DNA of 64,000 nucleotides, from assembly GCA_003426165.1 (NCBI GenBank), contig QUAH01000010.1, forward strand, positions 1 through 64,000, written 5' to 3'. Position 1 is the first letter of the stretch; every line of letters begins with the position of its first letter. Of this stretch, positions 35,176 through 43,597 are shown piece after piece. Below the pieces are notes generated by a model. That model was not told the origin of the DNA. It saw only the letters and a program-made list of their open reading frames with translations, and ran no database searches. The DNA is from Candidatus Saccharicenans subterraneus. GTDB lineage: Bacteria; Acidobacteriota; Aminicenantia; Aminicenantales; Saccharicenantaceae. Made by a program: the position numbers and the translations under genes.

Positions 35176-36675
35176 TTGAAGATAAAGGTATGGGATCCGG
35201 TGTTTAATTTAGTGAGCGAGGATACAGGGGAGCCGGTGTTATTGCCGGTGCTGAAGGAGAGGTTTGAGAATTATCTTTCGGATGAGGAGCTTTCTTCTGG
35301 TGGCTGGAAGGTAAGCAAGGTTGGAGAAGACGGGCAGGAAAGGGGGGAATTGCTCAATGTTCTGGAGTCAGTCTCTGGGCTAAAGTCGCTTAAGCTCAGC
35401 ACAGGGGATGGGGCCTATTATGTGGTTAACAAGAGCATAGCTCTGCCGGAGAGGTATCCGTTCGATGTAAGCGATGAGGGCTTTGGCATCAGGGTGAAGA
35501 AGCGGGGGAAGGCGGTGATGGAGGAGGAAGCGAGGAGGATACTGGCTTTGAGGGAGAGGAGCAGGGGAGGGAGAAGCGGGCTTGAAGAAGCGATTAAGGG
35601 CAGATTAACTGATTCAAGACAGGACTCTGCTCTAAAAGGCAAGCAAGCGGCAGCTTCTGTTGTGACTGAATCCGGGCTGGGAGTGCAGTCTGTGGGAAGC
35701 AAGGGGACGTATTACATTTATTCTTTTGACGGGAAGCTATTGGCTGAATATAATGGGCTTGGGGAATGCATGAGGGATTATATATATCTCGGTGATAGGT
35801 TATTAGCTGAGTATCAGCCGCAGAGTGGCGCTTTGTATTATTACACTTTGGATCATATCAACTCGGTGCGGGTGGTGACAGACGGGGCGGGCAACCGGGT
35901 GTTTGCCGCGGCATATGACCCGTATGGTGGGATACAGAAAATCTGGGAGAATTCCTACACGCCGGCGATGAAATTCTCGGGCAAGGAGCGGGACAGCGAA
36001 TCCAGTCTGGATTACTTTGGAGCCCGCTATTATGGCAGCTATTACTACCGCTGGCTGAGCCCGGACCCGGTGATTAATAAAGATGCTGCTCTGACCAACC
36101 CCCAGCTGTGGAACCTGTATACTTTCTGCCGCAACAACCCGGTGACCTATTGGGACCCGGATGGAGCTATAGTCAGGACATTCACTCAAGCTGGATATGA
36201 AGCGATTCAGCGGACGATGGGTGATGCTTATCTTGCCCGGAATATTTACTGGGACAAAACCACTGGATTAATTGATATAAACAGGTCAGCGGAGACTGAT
36301 AATCCAAATTACCTGAGGCTTTGGTATTTAATTGCCTCTCCCCAGGAAATTGTTGTTTCTGTGACCGAAAATATTTCTTTTTATGATAAGAGCGAAAATA
36401 TATATAGAACCTTGCCGTTGGAAGAAAATAGTTGGCAAGGATTTACTGTGACCCCTAGGAAGGGTAGGACTGAGAGTATAGCGGTGCATAATAAACCATA
36501 TATACTCTGTGCAATTGCCCCTTTTGAAAACAAATCTAAAGAAGCACTTGCTCTTGCACATGAGCTATATGGTCATGCTTTCCTCTATCTAAGGATGAAA
36601 CCATTTCTACATGAAGGTGAGCCTAATGGCTTTGTGAATTCATACATAAGAAGGATTGAAAAGAGGGGATACTAG
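35176..36675 (+). CDS. Orphan RHS core and C-terminal cassette with an HELYGHA module
   Basis: 499 residues if started at TTG 35176, but homology to the large RHS protein continues upstream without any start codon, and there is no signal peptide. This looks like a silent or displaced cassette rather than an independent gene. Residues 1-330 repeat the linker and core of the large gene. The remaining 170 residues are a different C-terminal module with LAHELYGHAFLYLRMKPFLHE; H462, E463 and H467 form an HExxGH pattern like that of some metallopeptidase-like toxin domains, one residue longer than HExxH. Such cassettes can recombine into the main gene through the shared core and change the toxin. 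The following gene is the likely immunity partner. Confidence 0.75.
   Translation: MKIKVWDPVFNLVSEDTGEPVLLPVLKERFENYLSDEELSSGGWKVSKVGEDGQERGELLNVLESVSGLKSLKLSTGDGAYYVVNKSIALPERYPFDVSDEGFGIRVKKRGKAVMEEEARRILALRERSRGGRSGLEEAIKGRLTDSRQDSALKGKQAAASVVTESGLGVQSVGSKGTYYIYSFDGKLLAEYNGLGECMRDYIYLGDRLLAEYQPQSGALYYYTLDHINSVRVVTDGAGNRVFAAAYDPYGGIQKIWENSYTPAMKFSGKERDSESSLDYFGARYYGSYYYRWLSPDPVINKDAALTNPQLWNLYTFCRNNPVTYWDPDGAIVRTFTQAGYEAIQRTMGDAYLARNIYWDKTTGLIDINRSAETDNPNYLRLWYLIASPQEIVVSVTENISFYDKSENIYRTLPLEENSWQGFTVTPRKGRTESIAVHNKPYILCAIAPFENKSKEALALAHELYGHAFLYLRMKPFLHEGEPNGFVNSYIRRIEKRGY
35184..36170 (+). repeat. RHS core repeat, copy 2
   Basis: Second copy of the 987-base block at 33102-34088, same orientation, offset 2082 bases. 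It ends exactly where the two C-terminal modules diverge, after the codons for WDPDGAI. Confidence 0.9.
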
Positions 36676-36676
36676 G

Positions 36677-37249
36677 ATGCAAAGATTGTTGTTTTATTTT
36701 ATCTTATATCTCTTGTTCATACCGAGATTTGTTATTTCGATTCAATCTAGCACACACAAGGAGGATAAGAAAGAGATTCTTTCTACAGATACCTATACTT
36801 TAAAAGATGGAAATAAATTTGGCATTTTATTTTCAGAGGAGCATAATAATCGCGAAAGAATATATTACTTGTGTGATTCGCAATCCCGCTATGTTGACTC
36901 GAGAAAGTATGATATTGAGTTTTCTTTAGATTGTTTCCAAATTCCAGCAATTGCAGTACAAGCAAACGCTGATTTTACAATTGGATACATATTATCTATA
37001 AATGAGGTTGGTAGTCCACGAAATGTTAGGTTTGTTACCTTTGATAAAGCTACTGAGTCCGTAATGAAAGGAGTACTTGATACTGATGAAGTATTTTCTT
37101 GCATGAAAGGATGGAAACTTAAAGGGCTTAATCAGGATTCAATTTACACCATTCTTCTTAGATGGGAACATATGAAAGGGTGGGTAACTATGGTAATTTA
37201 TAGTGATAAGATGAACCTGTACCTAAATCTTCAACCGGACAGGAAATAG
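36677..37249 (+). CDS. Small exported protein, putative immunity partner of the orphan cassette
   Basis: ATG 36677 lies one base after the cassette stop codon and eight bases past GAGGGG; the alternative TTG at 36656 is less likely. The 190-residue product has a hydrophobic N-terminus (LLFYFILYLLFIPRFVISI), so it is exported or membrane-tethered. The rest is soluble, with two cysteines in the first half (YYLCDSQSRY, SLDCFQIP) and one later (FSCMKGW). No family recognised. Tight coupling to the toxin-like cassette argues for immunity in the periplasm; not proven. Confidence 0.6.
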   Translation: MQRLLFYFILYLLFIPRFVISIQSSTHKEDKKEILSTDTYTLKDGNKFGILFSEEHNNRERIYYLCDSQSRYVDSRKYDIEFSLDCFQIPAIAVQANADFTIGYILSINEVGSPRNVRFVTFDKATESVMKGVLDTDEVFSCMKGWKLKGLNQDSIYTILLRWEHMKGWVTMVIYSDKMNLYLNLQPDRK

Positions 37250-37287
37250 TTAAATTTGGCCGGGGAGGAAATTGAAACCTCTTAAAC

Positions 37288-37407
37288 TTTGGCATCAGGG
37301 CGAGGAAGCGGGAGAAGGCGGAGAAAGAGGAGGGAGCACGAAGGATACTGGCTCTGAGGGAGAGGAGCAGGGGAAGCGGGCTTAAAGAAGCGATTAAAGG
37401 AAGATTA
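37288..37407 (+). pseudogene. Remnant of a third RHS linker
   Basis: An open stretch encodes FGIRARKREKAEKEEGARRI then LALRERSRGSGLKEAIKGRL, matching the linker of the two RHS copies (FGIRAKSRGKAVMEEEARRI at codons near 33400 and 35480). It has no start, core or C-terminus and runs straight into the aldehyde dehydrogenase end. It marks an eroded or deleted third cassette and the right edge of the island. Confidence 0.75.
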
Positions 37408-37414
37408 AGCCTGC

Positions 37415-39028
37415 TTAAATTATATCAGATTGGGTCCAGAGGCCGTCGACCAGGCGCCACATCCAGCCGTTGGGGTTTTTTGCCCTTAATTCTTCGGGCA
37501 GGCGTTCTTCTCGCACGTTGTCATAGCAGTGACGGGCGGCAAAACGAAGGAAGGCCGCCGGGATGCCGACCGAGGTGAAGCCGGGGTGCCCGGTAGCCGG
37601 GAATGGCCCGCCATGATGCATGGCCGGCGAGACGGCCACGCCAGTAGGCATTTTATTGTTTAGCAGCCGGCCGACCTTCAGCCTGAGGACTGGCTCCAGC
37701 TTCCGGTAAATCTCTTCGTCCTGAGGATCTGAATCGCTGGAATAGATAGAGGCGGTCAGGTTGCCCTCAAGATTTTCGGCAATCCTGAGCATCTCTTCCA
37801 CTTCTTCAGCTACCACGGCCAGGGCCAGGGTGCCAAAAGCTTCCTGCTGGAAGGTTCCCGGGTCTTTCAGGAATTGTTCTCCAGAAATGGCGAAAAGCGT
37901 GGTCTGAAATTGAAAGCCGCAGTTCGGGATTTGATTACCGCCGGCCAGAAGCACGGCTCCGGCTGCCTTCAGCTTTTCCACGGCCTTTTTCAGGTTTTCC
38001 AGGACGGCCTGAGATAGGAGATAGCCTGCCAGCGGCTGGTTGAAAATCTGCTGCAGTTTCCACAGGAATCTTCGTCCCGCCTCGTCGTTGAACAGGATAA
38101 TGAGCCCGGGCTTGGTACAGAATTGCCCGCAGCCCAGCGAGCAGGATGAAAAAAGCTCCAGGGCCACGGCCTCGGCCTTTTCCTTTAAGATTCCGGGCAG
38201 GAAAAATACGGGGTTGACACTGCTGAGCTCGCCATAAAACAGCTTTCCGGCCTTCTCGGCGGCTTCTTTGAGTCTTAGGCCGGCCGCCCTGCTGCCGGTG
38301 AAGGCCACGGCAGCCACCGCCAGATGGCTGACCAGTCTGAAGCCGTCTTCGGCGCTGAAATGGTAGAGCAGCTGGACGGTCGAAGCCGGAAGTTCCGCCT
38401 GTCGGAGGGCTTCGAGCATGGATTCGGCCATCAGCCTGGTCGTCCCGGGGTGGCCGGGATGGGCCTTGCAGATGACGGGGTTGCCGGCAGCCACGGCGCT
38501 GGCCAGGTCGCTTCCTGCCACTGTATTAAAGGCCAGGGGAAAATTATTCGGGCTGAAGATAACCACCGTTCCGCCCAGGGGACCGTATTTTGACCGGATA
38601 TTTAACTTCGTATCTATGGTAGCCTGGCACCAGCTCCGCTCTTCGACCGCGGCCGCCGCCTGGCGCAGCTGGTTGATCATTCTCGGGAATTCGGTGCTCC
38701 TCAGTCGCGATTTAAGGGGAAGGGCTGTTTCCAGGTGGGCCATGGTGGTGATGGCTTCCTGGTTTTTTTCCAGGAGGTCGGCGTAGGTATTCAGGAACCG
38801 GCCTATTTTTTCCGGGGGAGCGCTGGCCACTTCCTGGCAAACTCTCCGGCTTTCGGCCAGGGCTTTTTCCAGGTCGGGCCAGGCCGAAACCGGGTAGATT
38901 TCAGGAAGCTTCTGGCCGGTGGCCGGGTTGCAGGCCTGGAAAATTTCAGAGGCGGTGGCCGGTTGCCAGCACCCGCCAATCAGGATGGGCCTTGCCGCTC
39001 CGTAGCCGTCATATGAACCATCATTCAT
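37415..39028 (-). CDS. NAD(P)-dependent aldehyde dehydrogenase (ketoglutarate-semialdehyde type)
   Basis: 537 residues. The catalytic cysteine is in GCGQFCTKPG and the general base in GELSSVNPVF; the FSPNNFPLAFNTVAGSDLASAVAAGNPVICKAHPGHPGT segment binds cofactor. GQFCT-P-G with this length is typical of alpha-ketoglutaric semialdehyde / 2,5-dioxovalerate dehydrogenases, so it may end a sugar-acid pathway, though other aldehydes are possible. The start codon lies inside palindrome 3, ahead of which is an AGGACGGGGG ribosome site. It is near the tungsten aldehyde oxidoreductase, another aldehyde-oxidising enzyme. Confidence 0.88.
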   Translation of the reverse strand: MNDGSYDGYGAARPILIGGCWQPATASEIFQACNPATGQKLPEIYPVSAWPDLEKALAESRRVCQEVASAPPEKIGRFLNTYADLLEKNQEAITTMAHLETALPLKSRLRSTEFPRMINQLRQAAAAVEERSWCQATIDTKLNIRSKYGPLGGTVVIFSPNNFPLAFNTVAGSDLASAVAAGNPVICKAHPGHPGTTRLMAESMLEALRQAELPASTVQLLYHFSAEDGFRLVSHLAVAAVAFTGSRAAGLRLKEAAEKAGKLFYGELSSVNPVFFLPGILKEKAEAVALELFSSCSLGCGQFCTKPGLIILFNDEAGRRFLWKLQQIFNQPLAGYLLSQAVLENLKKAVEKLKAAGAVLLAGGNQIPNCGFQFQTTLFAISGEQFLKDPGTFQQEAFGTLALAVVAEEVEEMLRIAENLEGNLTASIYSSDSDPQDEEIYRKLEPVLRLKVGRLLNNKMPTGVAVSPAMHHGGPFPATGHPGFTSVGIPAAFLRFAARHCYDNVREERLPEELRAKNPNGWMWRLVDGLWTQSDII

Positions 39029-39032
39029 ATAT
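39011..39032. promoter_or_regulatory. Palindromic operator-like site 3 (over the aldehyde dehydrogenase start)
   Basis: ATATGAA (39011-39017) and TTCATAT (39024-39030) are inverted with a 6-base spacer CCATCA; the right arm extends to ATAT at 39032. The dehydrogenase ATG (complement of 39026-39028) is within the right arm, so binding here would block translation start or the promoter-proximal region. It is the weakest of the four sites. Confidence 0.5.
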
Positions 39033-39149
39033 CCCCCGTCCTTTCTAAGGCCGCGCCGACTGGCCCGGCTAAGAGCCCTCTGGCAGCATCTATTCTCAAC
39101 TATCCTTTTTTGTGATTACTTTACCAGGATCCAGGCTGTCCGCTCTCCA

Positions 39150-39392
39150 TCAACCGCCCGAGTAGAGAGGGGAGATGGCCAGCCGGTCGCCGTCGCTCAA
39201 TTTTTCTGCCGGAGTCACGGCCTGCCCGTTCCTGGTGACAATCTTAGGTCTTTTCGGGTCTAAGGGCAGGGAAGAGACCACGGTTTCCACCGTGGTCCCG
39301 GCAGAACATTCGATTGTCTTTTCGGAAAAACCGACCTGGTTGACAAAAGGCCCTATCAGCTTAACGGTTATTTTTATGTTTGAGCCGCTCAT
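39150..39392 (-). CDS. MoaD/ThiS-like sulfur carrier
   Basis: 80 residues with a ubiquitin-like fold pattern: KITVKLIGPFVNQVGFSEKTIECSAGTTVETVVSSL, then IVTRNGQAVTPAEKLSDGDRLAISPLYSGG. The end is Gly-Gly, the residue pair that is thiocarboxylated. Genes like this are often beside tungsten aldehyde oxidoreductases, as here, and supply sulfur for the pterin dithiolene. AAAGGAG precedes the ATG. No MoaE partner is in the window. The E1 enzyme at 26558 is a candidate activator. Confidence 0.85.
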   Translation of the reverse strand: MSGSNIKITVKLIGPFVNQVGFSEKTIECSAGTTVETVVSSLPLDPKRPKIVTRNGQAVTPAEKLSDGDRLAISPLYSGG

Positions 39393-39585
39393 ATAGCCTT
39401 TGCTCCTTTAATTCATTTTACACCATTCAGCCTATAAGGAACCACGACGGAGCCGAGAATTAATTGGTGGAAGATTTCTTTATCTAATATTAAAACCCGG
39501 AAATCTCTCCTTCTCAGTAAGCGAGAGAATATATCTAAATTTTTCTATCCGGTTCTTATCTGAAACTTTAACTGCGATATCTATT

Positions 39586-41424
39586 TTATTCCAGCCTGGT
39601 AAATTTTTCCATCTCGTCGGCTTCCTTCTTGAGGTCCAGGGCTTCGGCCGTCTTCCTGGTGGGGATGCCGCGCCTGTCCCAACCTCTCTGCTGATAGTAA
39701 TAGTCAAGCAGCTGGTTGTACTTGTCGAGCTCCAGGTATTTTCCGGCGATGGGCCCGTCGGTGTCGGCGTTCTTGGGGTCGAACCAGACCATCGGCGGGT
39801 AATCGCGGGTCCGGTCCCAGAACGGGAACTCCCGCACCCAGAAGAACTTCATCAGGGCATAGATGCGGTCGGCCACCTTCCAGAAATCGTTGAGCGTCCA
39901 GTTCAGGCCGGTTATCTTGTTGAAGTACTCGGCGTAGTGCTCGAGCTCCCAGCCCAGCTCGATCCAGGGGAAGCGGCAGGCCACGATGAACTCGAACAGG
40001 CCGCCGCGGATTCTCTGCAGCTCTATGACCTTGGCCGCCTTCTCGGGCCCGTAGGAATCGCGGGCCGTCTGCTTGAGCTCGAAGGTGATGACCCAGCTTT
40101 CCTTGTGGTGGGCGCCGATGGGGCTGGTGCCGAAGGCCAGGGCCATGCCCGGGATGAACTTGCAGTTATAGGCCGAGATTTCCAGGCCCTTGACCTGCAT
40201 GGCATAGGCCTCGGAATTGTGGCCGATCTTCCTGGCCATGCGCAGGGTGCCGTCGGCCAGCAGGTTGCCGACTTCGCCTTCCCTCCTGGCGGCCATTCCC
40301 AGGAGCTTCTTGGCCATCTCGGCGTCACCAAACCTGAAGTCGCCCTTGATGGCTCCCTGTTCGATGGCATCAGCGTAAAAGGCCAGGACCGCCCCGGCCG
40401 AGATGGTGTCCAGGCCGTAGTCGTCGCAAAGGTAGTTCAGGGAAGCCACCTGGTCCAGCTCGAAGATGTCCAGGTTGCTGCCCAGCATGCCGATATTCTC
40501 ATAATCAAGCTCGGATTCGTGCCCTTCGTGGTCCAAGATGGTGATGCCGCATCTCATGGTGCAGTTGGGGCAGCCGTAGGTGGCCACCCGGGCGTTGTTC
40601 AGGCGTTCGCCGTCTATCTTCCAGGCGTCCGGGTGGTGCGTCTTTCTCATGTTGTGGACCGGAAGGGCGGCCACTTCGTTGCACCAGGCCAGGACGCCGG
40701 TTGTTCCCTGGATGGACCAGCCGGTTTTCTTGTCAATTTCGCCGACCTTGCGCAGGTCTTCCAGGCCCAGCTTCTTCATGCCCTCGGGGTCAGCCACCGG
40801 GATGGGCTTGGAGCCCTTGATGACTATGGCCTTGAGCTTCTTGGAGCCCATGACCGCGCCGATTCCCGGGCGGCCGCCGGCCCGGCCTTCCAGGCTGCGG
40901 ACCATGGCATAGAGGTTCAGGTTTTCGCCGCCCTGGCCGATGGACAGGACGCCAGCCCCCTTGCCGTATTTCTTGTAGAGCCAGTCATGGGTATCATAGG
41001 TGCCCTTGCCCCAGATTTCGTCGGCCGGCAGGTACTGGATTTTATCGTCCTCGATGTATAGGTAGACCGGCTGGGCCGATTTGCCCTCGATGATGATGAG
41101 GTCGTAACCGGCTTTCCTCATCTGCTCGGTGACCCGGGTGCCCAGGTTGCCGTCGGCATAACCCCCGGTCAGGGGAGACTTGGCGGCCACCACGGTCTTT
41201 CCGGTGTTGGGAGCGGGAATGCCGGCGATGGGTCCCACCGTGACGATGAGCTTGTTTTCGGGCCCCAGCGGGTCGATGCCCGGCTTGAGCTCATCCCAGA
41301 GAATTTTGAGGGCGAAGCCGCGTCCGCCCACCCATTTTTTGGCGAATTCCTCGTCGAAGTGTTCGACTTTATGAGTCCGGTCGGTAAGATTGATTCTGAG
41401 TATGTTTCCGGTCCAGCCGTACAT
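39586..41424 (-). CDS. aor: Tungsten-dependent aldehyde:ferredoxin oxidoreductase
   Basis: 612 residues. The N-terminal domain (MYGWTGNILRINLTDRT, WVGGRGFALKILWDEL) and the pterin-binding SIGQGGENL...GRAGGRPGIGAVMGSKKLKAIVIKG are typical of AOR. The [4Fe-4S] ligands are C285, C288 and C292 (CPNCTMRC) with the distal C483 (FIVACRFPW), matching the arrangement in archaeal AOR; DDYGLDTISAG is present. It oxidises aldehydes to acids with reduction of ferredoxin, using tungsten bis-pterin cofactor. AGGAGG precedes the ATG. The tungstate transporter and cofactor genes at 18-27 kb supply its cofactor. Confidence 0.95.
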   Translation of the reverse strand: MYGWTGNILRINLTDRTHKVEHFDEEFAKKWVGGRGFALKILWDELKPGIDPLGPENKLIVTVGPIAGIPAPNTGKTVVAAKSPLTGGYADGNLGTRVTEQMRKAGYDLIIIEGKSAQPVYLYIEDDKIQYLPADEIWGKGTYDTHDWLYKKYGKGAGVLSIGQGGENLNLYAMVRSLEGRAGGRPGIGAVMGSKKLKAIVIKGSKPIPVADPEGMKKLGLEDLRKVGEIDKKTGWSIQGTTGVLAWCNEVAALPVHNMRKTHHPDAWKIDGERLNNARVATYGCPNCTMRCGITILDHEGHESELDYENIGMLGSNLDIFELDQVASLNYLCDDYGLDTISAGAVLAFYADAIEQGAIKGDFRFGDAEMAKKLLGMAARREGEVGNLLADGTLRMARKIGHNSEAYAMQVKGLEISAYNCKFIPGMALAFGTSPIGAHHKESWVITFELKQTARDSYGPEKAAKVIELQRIRGGLFEFIVACRFPWIELGWELEHYAEYFNKITGLNWTLNDFWKVADRIYALMKFFWVREFPFWDRTRDYPPMVWFDPKNADTDGPIAGKYLELDKYNQLLDYYYQQRGWDRRGIPTRKTAEALDLKKEADEMEKFTRLE

Positions 41425-41582
41425 ATTAAACCTCCTGCGATTTTTTTAGACTAAACGGATAACATAATCCCGCTTTTTAGTCAATAAAAAACAGGCCGGG
41501 GGGACAGTCCTGGCGGGAATAAGGGTTGTAAAATTGGCGGTTTTCAGTAAAATAAAAGCAGATTCAATCTGGAGAGGGCAAC

Positions 41583-41780
41583 ATGGCCAAAAGATTGTAC
41601 AGGTCAGTGCAGCAGAAAATGCTGGGCGGGGTCTGTGCCGGCCTGGCCGATTATTTCGACCTGGATATTTCACTGGTCCGGCTGATTTTCGTGGGCGTGG
41701 CCCTGCTGACGGCCATTCTACCCATGGTCCTTTTCTACCTGATTGCCTGGCTGGTCATTCCGGTTCAACCCAAGGAGTAG
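41583..41780 (+). CDS. Stand-alone PspC domain protein
   Basis: 65 residues: RLYRSVQQKMLGGVCAGLADYFDLDISLVRLIFV followed by a hydrophobic helix and FYLIAWLVIPVQP, the whole PspC domain. Such one-domain proteins are inner-membrane stress proteins. GGAGAGGG precedes the ATG. No other psp gene is nearby. Confidence 0.92.
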   Translation: MAKRLYRSVQQKMLGGVCAGLADYFDLDISLVRLIFVGVALLTAILPMVLFYLIAWLVIPVQPKE

Positions 41781-41817
41781 TTCCCCCGGTAGAGGGTGAT
41801 TCTGCTGCCGAGTCAAG

Positions 41818-42477
41818 ATGAAGTTCAGCGCCGATATAAACTTCAGGCACATCGCGATCGAGGGTGTCTTCCGGTCGAGAAAGACCCTGCTGGCCCACCT
41901 CCTGGCCCAGAAAATAGGCGGCCAGTTAGTGCTGGACCAGACGGCCAACCCCTACCTCAGGGATTTTTACAATGAAAGGGAAGGGGCGGCTTTCCTGGCC
42001 CAGCTCATCTTCCTGGCCAACCGCTACCACCAGCAGGCCCGGCTGCTGCAGCGGGACCTGTTCGTGGACCGTATCATCTGCGATTACCTTTTTGAAAAGG
42101 ACAAGATTTACGCCTACCAGACCCTGACCGACGACGAGCTCCAGGTTTATGAGCGGATTTACGGCATCCTGGCCGAGAGGGTGCCCCGGCCGGACCTGGT
42201 GATCTACCTGCAGATTTCAGTCAACACCCTGATCAGAAGAATTGAAAAAGAAGGGGATTCGCTGGAAAAAAATATTTCCGACAAGTACCTGGAAGACATT
42301 GTCGAAGCCTATGATTATTTCTTCTTCAATTACAAGGCCACCCCGCTGCTGGTGGTCAAGGCCGACGACCTGGACCTCAGCCAGGAGCAGGAAGTCTGGG
42401 ACCTGGTAGACCAAATCAAGCAGCTCACCAGGGGCACCCTTTACTACGTGCCCCAGAGTTTCCGGGCAAAAAAATAA
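41818..42477 (+). CDS. Deoxynucleoside kinase-like protein with an altered P-loop
   Basis: 219 residues. The family pattern is clear: HIAIEG near residue 11, ANPYLRDFY, VDRIICDYLFEKDKIYA in place of the usual substrate box, RIEKEGDSLEKNISDKYLEDIVEAYDYFFFNY as the lid. Where the family has GxxGxGK[ST], this protein reads G16-V-F-R-S-R-K-T23, with Arg in place of both later glycines; the DNA (GGT GTC TTC CGG TCG AGA AAG ACC) is unambiguous. Lys and Thr remain. ATP binding may be weakened or the protein may have another role. A dNK gene beside panBCD is a known arrangement in acidobacterial-type genomes. Confidence 0.75.
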   Translation: MKFSADINFRHIAIEGVFRSRKTLLAHLLAQKIGGQLVLDQTANPYLRDFYNEREGAAFLAQLIFLANRYHQQARLLQRDLFVDRIICDYLFEKDKIYAYQTLTDDELQVYERIYGILAERVPRPDLVIYLQISVNTLIRRIEKEGDSLEKNISDKYLEDIVEAYDYFFFNYKATPLLVVKADDLDLSQEQEVWDLVDQIKQLTRGTLYYVPQSFRAKK

Positions 42478-42603
42478 AAAAATGATATAATTAGGAAGAG
42501 CTCAGAGGTCCGGTCCGGACACTGAGACTCGAATCCAGCCCTAAGGCTTTAATGGCTTTACCTCGAGCCCGGCGGCGGGCAGGGGATAAAGAAAGGAGAA
42601 AAT

Positions 42604-43485
42604 ATGGTTAAGCCTTCAACCGACAGGGTAACCGTATGCTATCTTCAGGAGCTTAAAAAACAGAAACAGAAGATTTCGGCCCTTACCGCTTATGATTATC
42701 CCACGGCCCGGCTCCTGGACGAGGCCGGGGTGGATATCATCCTGGTCGGCGATTCGCTGGGCATGGTGGTGCTAGGCTACGAAACCACGCTTCCGGTTAC
42801 CATGGATGAGATGATTCACCACACCAGGGCCGTGACCAGGGCCAGGAAGAGGGCCATGGTCATCGGCGACATGCCCTACCTGTCATTCCATCTTTCACTC
42901 AAGGACTCAATCCAGAATGCCGCCCGGTTCATAAAAGAAGGCGGGGCCGACGGGGTAAAACTGGAAGGAGCCAGCCCGGCCCGGCTGCAACTGGTCGAGG
43001 CCCTGGTGGAAGCGGAAATCCCGGTCATGGGTCATGTCGGTTTAACCCCGCAGTCGGTCAGGAAAATAGGCGGTTTCCGGGTTCAGGGCAAGGAAGAGGA
43101 GCAGGCCGAAGGCATTTTCCGGGGGGCGCTGGCCCTGGAAAAAGCCGGCGCCTTTTCCGTGGTGCTGGAATCGGTGCCGGCCGAGCTGGCCGCCGAAATC
43201 ACCGCCGCCCTTAAGATCCCGACCATCGGCATCGGGGCCGGGCCAAACTGTGACGGGCAGATCCTGGTGGTCAATGACATGCTGGGGTTAACGGCCGACT
43301 ACCTGCCGAGATTCGTGAAAAAATACGCCGACCTGGCCGGAGTGATTTCCACGGCCGTAGAGAATTACATCTCCGATGTTCGCCAGGGACGTTATCCTGA
43401 AGATGCGCATTGCTACCATCTCAAGAAAGAAAACGCCGGGCTGGCCGGGAAGGTCAGGCGGAAGGTTATGGCCAGGAAGCGATAG
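42604..43485 (+). CDS. panB: 3-Methyl-2-oxobutanoate hydroxymethyltransferase
   Basis: 293 residues. ISALTAYDYPTARLLDEAGVDIILVGDSLGMVVLGYETTLPVT, GADGVKLEG, VMGHVGLTPQSV and TIGIGAGPNCDGQILVVNDMLG are the PanB signature segments with metal ligands Asp and Glu. It transfers a hydroxymethyl group from methylenetetrahydrofolate to make ketopantoate. A strong AAAGGAG precedes the ATG; panC and panD follow. Confidence 0.96.
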   Translation: MVKPSTDRVTVCYLQELKKQKQKISALTAYDYPTARLLDEAGVDIILVGDSLGMVVLGYETTLPVTMDEMIHHTRAVTRARKRAMVIGDMPYLSFHLSLKDSIQNAARFIKEGGADGVKLEGASPARLQLVEALVEAEIPVMGHVGLTPQSVRKIGGFRVQGKEEEQAEGIFRGALALEKAGAFSVVLESVPAELAAEITAALKIPTIGIGAGPNCDGQILVVNDMLGLTADYLPRFVKKYADLAGVISTAVENYISDVRQGRYPEDAHCYHLKKENAGLAGKVRRKVMARKR

Positions 43486-43597
43486 GCGCCGCGGTGCGGC
43501 CGCAGTCGCAGGACAGATCTGGGGAACTGAGGAGCAAAAAGAATTTATAAGATATGATCAGAACCAGGAGTTAAATTAAGGAGAAGGAAAAACAACC

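Noticed and set aside
39937-41061. 374-codon plus-strand frame opposite the aldehyde oxidoreductase
   Set aside because: It is a GC-driven antisense shadow of a clearly recognised gene.
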